Source of the DNA: CAZADH01 sp964483805
GTDB lineage: Bacteria; Muiribacteriota; Ozemobacteria; Ozemobacterales; Ozemobacteraceae
Assembly (NCBI GenBank): GCA_964483805.1
Contig: CAZADH010000117.1
Coordinates: 1-17,570 of the forward strand
Length of the DNA stretch: 17,570 nucleotides
Direction: 5' to 3'
Shown: one piece after another, positions 15,045 to 17,570 of the stretch
Position numbering within the stretch: position 1 is the stretch's first letter
How the letters are laid out: each line of letters opens with the position of its first letter
Translations under genes and position numbers: made by a program
Notes under the pieces: generated by a model
Told to the model about the DNA's origin: nothing
What the model saw: only the letters and a program-made list of their open reading frames with translations
Database searches by the model: none

Positions 15045-15998
15045 ATGATCATCCTGCCAGGGGTCGGCGGCAACACCGGTGGCGAACCATCGATCGACAC
15101 AACCACGCCGCGTTCGTTCCCGACCGCCCGCTTCGCCGTGGCTGCCGCCACGGTCATTGGCACCGACCACCACGTTGCCGGCCGCAACAACCAAGACGCC
15201 GTTGCCGTCATCCACGATGCGACTGCGCTTGTCGGTATCGTTTGCGATGGTTGCGGTTCGGGCCTCGCCTCGGAGGTGGGCGCCCAGCTCGGAGCCCGAC
15301 TGTTCGCGGCGACGCTGCACCGCCTGTTGTCGTCGGCTCCCTCTTCGATCGAGTCCGGCACCGGGCATCAGTGGATGGCGCCGCTCCTGCACGAAGCCTG
15401 CCACCAGGTGCTGGGCACACTGGCACAGGTTGCCGCCGCCGACGCCCGGCGCATGGTGCCTGAAACTCTGCTGTTTACGGTGCTGGGTTTCGTGGCGACA
15501 CCGTCAATATGTTGTATGTTCGCGCACGGCGACGGTTCTGTTGCCATCAACGGCGCCTGGCAGCAACTCGGCCCGTTCCCCGACAACCGCCCGCCTTACC
15601 TTGGCTATCACCTGGAGTGCCCGGACACCTCTGCGCCAGACCGCCCACGTGAGCCAACGCCTCTGCCGATTCCGGCCGCCGGGTTCTGGACCCTGCTCGA
15701 CATTCGCCCGACGGCCGCAGTCGAGACGGCAGTGCTCGCCACCGACGGCATCGATGGACTGGGATCCAACCGCGACGCAACCGTCGCCGAGTGGGTGGCC
15801 GATCCACGCCATTTCGCGAATCCCGATCGACTGCGACGCACGTTGACAGTGTTGAATCGGCCGCGTTCATCGGTTGAAACAGAAACACATCGTATGACAC
15901 GTTACCACCCTCCCCTGCACGACGACACCACGGTTCTGCTCGTGCGTCGTTGCGAGGACCCCGACCGCGAGGAGGCCGACCATGGACGTCTATGTTGA
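15045..15998 (+). CDS. PP2C-type protein serine/threonine phosphatase
   Basis: This is a 317-aa protein from the ATG at 15045, which has a strong ribosome site (GGGGGAGG, 15032-15039) five bases upstream. An in-frame GTG at 14985 is rejected because it precedes the expected transcription start. PP2C (PPM) landmarks are GRNNQDA (residues 46-52, first metal Asp D51), VCDGCGSG (66-73, the DGxG metal motif with D68), LATDGIDGL near 235-243, and HDDTTVLLVRR at the C-terminus (the late DD metal pair). The enzyme removes phosphate from Ser/Thr in the cytoplasm with two Mn or Mg ions. Its last 17 bases overlap the kinase gene, so the two are surely co-expressed. The pair resembles the PP2C-kinase couples of bacterial YegK/YegI and TerY-associated triads, in which a vWA-domain protein is often the third partner. 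Confidence 0.9.
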   Translation: MIILPGVGGNTGGEPSIDTTTPRSFPTARFAVAAATVIGTDHHVAGRNNQDAVAVIHDATALVGIVCDGCGSGLASEVGAQLGARLFAATLHRLLSSAPSSIESGTGHQWMAPLLHEACHQVLGTLAQVAAADARRMVPETLLFTVLGFVATPSICCMFAHGDGSVAINGAWQQLGPFPDNRPPYLGYHLECPDTSAPDRPREPTPLPIPAAGFWTLLDIRPTAAVETAVLATDGIDGLGSNRDATVAEWVADPRHFANPDRLRRTLTVLNRPRSSVETETHRMTRYHPPLHDDTTVLLVRRCEDPDREEADHGRLC

Positions 15999-17570
15999 CG
16001 GCAAGCGGATCCGCCTCGATCCGGCGCGGGCCATCGGCAAGGGCGGCGAGGCCGATGTCTACGCGCTCGACGCCGACACCGCGATCAAGTTGTTCAAGGG
16101 TCCCGACCACCCTGACTTCACCGGCATGCCGGCGTTGCAGGCGGCCGCGACCCAGCGTCTCGACCTGCACCAGCAGAAACTGCGCCATTTTCCGACTCTG
16201 TTGCCGACCCATGTGGTGCGGCCGCAGAAGCTGGTCACCAACCGCGACGGCACACGCGTCATCGGCTACGTCATGGTCTTGGTGCGCGACGCCGAGGTTC
16301 TGGCACGCGCGCGCGACGCGTGGCGCGATTTCGCCGGAGCCTCGCAACGGCGCCAGGTCTTCATCGACCTGGCCCAGACGGTGGCCGGGGTGCACCGGGC
16401 CGGCGTGGTGCTGGGCGACGTCAACGATCTCAACATTCTCGTGCGCGGTGACGAGGCCTGGGTTATCGACGCCGACAGCTTTCAGTTCGGGCCGTTTCCG
16501 TGCCCGGTGTTCACCGCGCGTTATCTCGATCCCCGCCTGGCGGCAACCGCAACCGGCGGCCACCTCGTGTTCGATGCCGAGAGCGACTGGTATGCATACA
16601 ATATAATGCTATTCGAAGCGCTGCTCGGCGTGCACCCGTTTGGCGGCGTGCACCGCCCCCCGCGGCCGAGTCGCAGAATCGCTCCGGAACAGCGCGCCGC
16701 CGCCCGGTTGCCGGTGTGGCACCCCGAGGTCTGCTATCCACGCCATGCGGCACCGCTCGAGACCTTGCCCGACGACCTGCTCGCCCACTTCGACCGCGTC
16801 TTTCTTGGCACTGGCAGCAGCGAAGCGCCGACACACCTGCTGCTGACCATGAGTCACACTAAATGCACACAATGCGGGGCCGCTCACGCCCGCCTGCTCT
16901 GCCCGTTCTGTCACGCCGGGTCGAACCGCACCGTTGCACCACCGGCGCCGACCGCCGTCCACGGCGCGTTCACCGGCACGACACTGTTCACCACCGCCGG
17001 CCGCATCATCACGGCGGTCGTGCTCGGCGGGAAACTGCATTATCTCGTGCACGACAGCACCACCAATCACGCGGGATCCGGCCGGTGGGATCGCGAGGAT
17101 GGCCGAACCGTGCTTGCCGGCCCCGACGACCGCCGCCTGCATTTCTGGCTCGATCGCACCACCACCTGGATCGGTCACGGCAATGAAGTCGTGGCCCTCG
17201 ACGCCACCGGGAAACCCACGCAACGGCTACCGGTCGATGTTGTCGACGGCGTCCCCCAGTTCGCCTGCGTCGACGGCGCCACCTTTCGCCTGGCCGGGGG
17301 GACCCTGTGGCACGAAGCCCCCATGGTCCCCGGCAGTCCGCTCGCGGCGGGCCCCCGTGCACTGGGCAGCTTTCTGCCGAACCTGACCCGTTTCTGGGTG
17401 GGCGCCGAGTTTGGCCTCGGCTTCTATCGCGCTGGGCAGGTGCAGGTGGCCTTCGTCTTCGACACCCACACCGGCACCGTCAACGACACAGTACCGTTGC
17501 CTCGCTGGCCTGGGCAACTGGTCGAGATTGCCTGCGTGTTTGCCGCCAACGTGGCCTGGTTGTTTTCGAC
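15982..17570 (+). CDS. Eukaryote-like protein kinase (YegI/TerY-triad type) with zinc ribbon and C-terminal extension, cut by window end
   Basis: This frame is open from the ATG at 15982 (AGGAGG six bases upstream) to the window end, 529 codons without a stop. The kinase domain occupies residues 15-290: a glycine loop (IGKGGEADVYAL, 18-29), catalytic Lys K36 in AIK, a catalytic loop GDVNDLNIL with D146 and N151, and the metal-binding IDADSFQ with D163. The HRD His is absent, as in the YegI-like family with GDVNxxN and DxDSFQ. YAYNIMLFEALLGVHPFGG matches the helix that follows the activation segment. A zinc ribbon follows with C295, C298, C307 and C310. The remaining 220 visible residues form a beta-rich, Trp/Gly/Asp repeat region that may be a propeller or sensor domain. 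It overlaps the phosphatase gene by 17 bases. The phosphatase is its likely antagonist. Confidence 0.88.
   Translation, partial: MDVYVDGKRIRLDPARAIGKGGEADVYALDADTAIKLFKGPDHPDFTGMPALQAAATQRLDLHQQKLRHFPTLLPTHVVRPQKLVTNRDGTRVIGYVMVLVRDAEVLARARDAWRDFAGASQRRQVFIDLAQTVAGVHRAGVVLGDVNDLNILVRGDEAWVIDADSFQFGPFPCPVFTARYLDPRLAATATGGHLVFDAESDWYAYNIMLFEALLGVHPFGGVHRPPRPSRRIAPEQRAAARLPVWHPEVCYPRHAAPLETLPDDLLAHFDRVFLGTGSSEAPTHLLLTMSHTKCTQCGAAHARLLCPFCHAGSNRTVAPPAPTAVHGAFTGTTLFTTAGRIITAVVLGGKLHYLVHDSTTNHAGSGRWDREDGRTVLAGPDDRRLHFWLDRTTTWIGHGNEVVALDATGKPTQRLPVDVVDGVPQFACVDGATFRLAGGTLWHEAPMVPGSPLAAGPRALGSFLPNLTRFWVGAEFGLGFYRAGQVQVAFVFDTHTGTVNDTVPLPRWPGQLVEIACVFAANVAWLFS

Overview
The window is GC-rich DNA (by eye about two thirds G+C). 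Its genes are densely packed, with GTG/TTG starts and 4-bp start/stop overlaps, and it carries three 10-base N runs that look like scaffolding joins in a metagenome assembly. There are no rRNA, tRNA or CRISPR sequences and no insertion sequences. The gene set (large receptor-type class III nucleotide cyclases, a PP2C/eukaryote-like kinase pair, an OPT transporter, a PfpI-ferritin fusion) fits a free-living Gram-negative-type bacterium with elaborate signalling. I cannot assign a phylum from sequence alone.

Layout. 1-4457 (minus strand) is a probable three-gene operon. It runs from a strong sigma70-type promoter (4519-4547) through a PfpI/DJ-1-ferritin fusion protein, an 813-aa secreted protein of unknown function with propeller-like repeats, and a membrane protein resembling the CPBP (CAAX protease/Abi) family that is cut by the window edge. 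4727-6601 (plus) is an OPT-family oligopeptide/metal-chelate transporter, followed by a likely terminator. 6739-7458 (plus) is a small exported protein of unknown function. 7480-8184 (minus) is a PlsY-like acyltransferase homologue with degraded motifs and a leaderless-type promoter. 8256-8705 (minus) is a small single-pass membrane protein. 8883-14833 (plus) holds two translationally coupled, equally long receptor cyclases with the same architecture. 15045 to the end (plus) holds a PP2C-type phosphatase overlapping a kinase with a zinc ribbon and a long C-terminal extension, behind a near-consensus promoter that carries a dyad operator over its -10 box.

Two observations stand out. First, the tandem cyclases have lost complementary catalytic residues: the first keeps both metal Asp but lacks the transition-state Asn, and the second keeps Asn and Arg but lacks the first metal Asp. 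This predicts an obligate heterodimer with a single active site, like the C1/C2 arrangement of mammalian adenylyl cyclases. Second, small A/T-rich islands with a common palindromic core, WWTAC-NNN-GTAWW, recur about once per gene, mostly inside coding sequence. They force codons such as GTA and ATA that look rare in these genes. This looks like a DNA-level signal rather than a protein-level one.
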